A stretch of DNA of 5,773 bases from assembly GCA_022571825.1 (NCBI GenBank), contig JACZXC010000215.1:1-5773 (forward strand), given 5' to 3'. A model generated the notes under the pieces. The model was not told the DNA's origin, searched no databases, and worked only from the letters and a program-made list of their open reading frames with translations. Position 1 is the first letter of the stretch; each line of letters opens with the position of its first letter. Shown piece after piece: positions 5,385 through 5,773 of this stretch. Position numbers and translations under genes: made by a program. Origin of the DNA: Myxococcales bacterium (GTDB taxonomy: Bacteria; Myxococcota_A; UBA9160; SMWR01).

Positions 5385-5773
5385 CGTCGGCCCGGGTGTC
5401 GCCGCGAGCGGCCTTTGCGGGACCGGCGCTTTCCCCCCTCCGCTCCGGACCGCGGGGCCGGTGCAGTGCTGGGCGCGGGCTCCTTCACCGTCGTCTCCGG
5501 TCGATGCTCCCGCAGATACGCGGCGCAGATCGCGGCGAGATCGCGCTTGCCCTCGGGGGTGGCGGCCAGGGACTCGACCATCGGCACGAACCGGTCGACG
5601 GTCCAGGCGCGCTCCCGCTCGGGTACCTGTCGCACCTCGCGTTCGATCTTGACCATCAGGCGATCGCGCAGCCGCTCCAGGATTTCATCGTCCGTCGGGC
5701 TCGGGCGTTCGGAGATCTCGATGCGATTCACCTGCTGGAGATGACGGAAGTTTCCGATGTCGAGGCCCGACAC
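5381..5773 (-). CDS. Probable DEAD-box RNA helicase, C-terminal part (5'-partial)
   Basis: The frame is open to the right edge and ends with TAG at 5383-5381, leaving 130 visible residues. The start lies outside the window; the edge GTG codon is not assumed to be a start. FRHLQQVNRIEISERPSPTD (fragment residues 9-28) followed by a charged helix resembles the stretch just after the helicase core of DeaD/CshA/RhlE-type DEAD-box proteins, where an 'I-xx-R-xLPT/S-xx-DV' pattern precedes a helical region. The next segment (about 60-92, FVPMVESLAATPEGKRDLAA) resembles the 'LVExLL..DPLDLAAALL' helix of those proteins. The tail from about 95 is Pro/Ala/Glu, then Arg/Lys/Ser-rich (GKRRSRKGRSRRHPGRR), typical of RNA-binding extensions. 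No core motif (GKT, DEAD, SAT, HRIGR) is in view, so this is an inference. Another RNA-associated protein with a basic tail is possible. Confidence 0.6.
   Translation of the reverse strand: MSGLDIGNFRHLQQVNRIEISERPSPTDDEILERLRDRLMVKIEREVRQVPERERAWTVDRFVPMVESLAATPEGKRDLAAICAAYLREHRPETTVKEPAPSTAPAPRSGAEGGKRRSRKGRSRRHPGRR

Noticed and set aside
5415..5744. Plus-strand open frame antisense to the helicase tail
   Set aside because: Arg/Ser-rich mirror of the basic C-terminal tail; no motif and no SD.

Overview
The window is high-GC bacterial DNA (about two thirds G+C by eye), densely packed, with six protein genes and no RNA gene, CRISPR array or insertion sequence that I can see. A PEP-CTERM (exosortase-sorted) surface protein implies a Gram-negative envelope. 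Together with the high GC, an inner-membrane sulfatase-like enzyme and TTG starts, this suits an environmental proteobacterium-like lineage, for example a deltaproteobacterial/Myxococcota-type group. The sequence alone does not fix the taxon.

Layout. (1) Bases 1-870, plus strand: C-terminal part of a secreted PEP-CTERM protein, followed by a strong intrinsic terminator and two degenerate extra copies of the terminator tail. (2) 1034-2452, plus: membrane-anchored sulfatase/alkaline-phosphatase-superfamily protein with its own SD and a possible extended -10. (3) 2468-3574, minus: D-alanine--D-alanine ligase, convergent with the sulfatase across 15 bp. (4) A 74-bp divergent gap, then 3649-4491, plus: LarE-type ATP-dependent sulfur transferase, probably made from a leaderless mRNA. 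(5) 4488-5384, plus: a C45/acyltransferase-like Ntn-fold protein whose start overlaps the larE stop by four bases. It appears to lack the family's nucleophilic cysteine. (6) 5381-5773, minus: C-terminal end of a probable DEAD-box RNA helicase, whose stop codon shares a CTAG tetranucleotide with the stop of gene 5.

How the genes relate. Only larE and the C45-like gene look like one operon. The others are separate transcription units: two convergent pairs (sulfatase/ddl and C45-like/helicase) and one divergent pair (ddl/larE). No obvious pathway joins the six, although two are envelope-related (surface protein and peptidoglycan precursor ligase) and the sulfatase-like enzyme should also act outside the cytoplasm. 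I did not find a coherent new multi-gene system. The most distinctive items are the degenerate Ntn-like protein coupled to an orphan LarE, the three-cysteine LarE, the leaderless larE promoter, and the repeated terminator tail.
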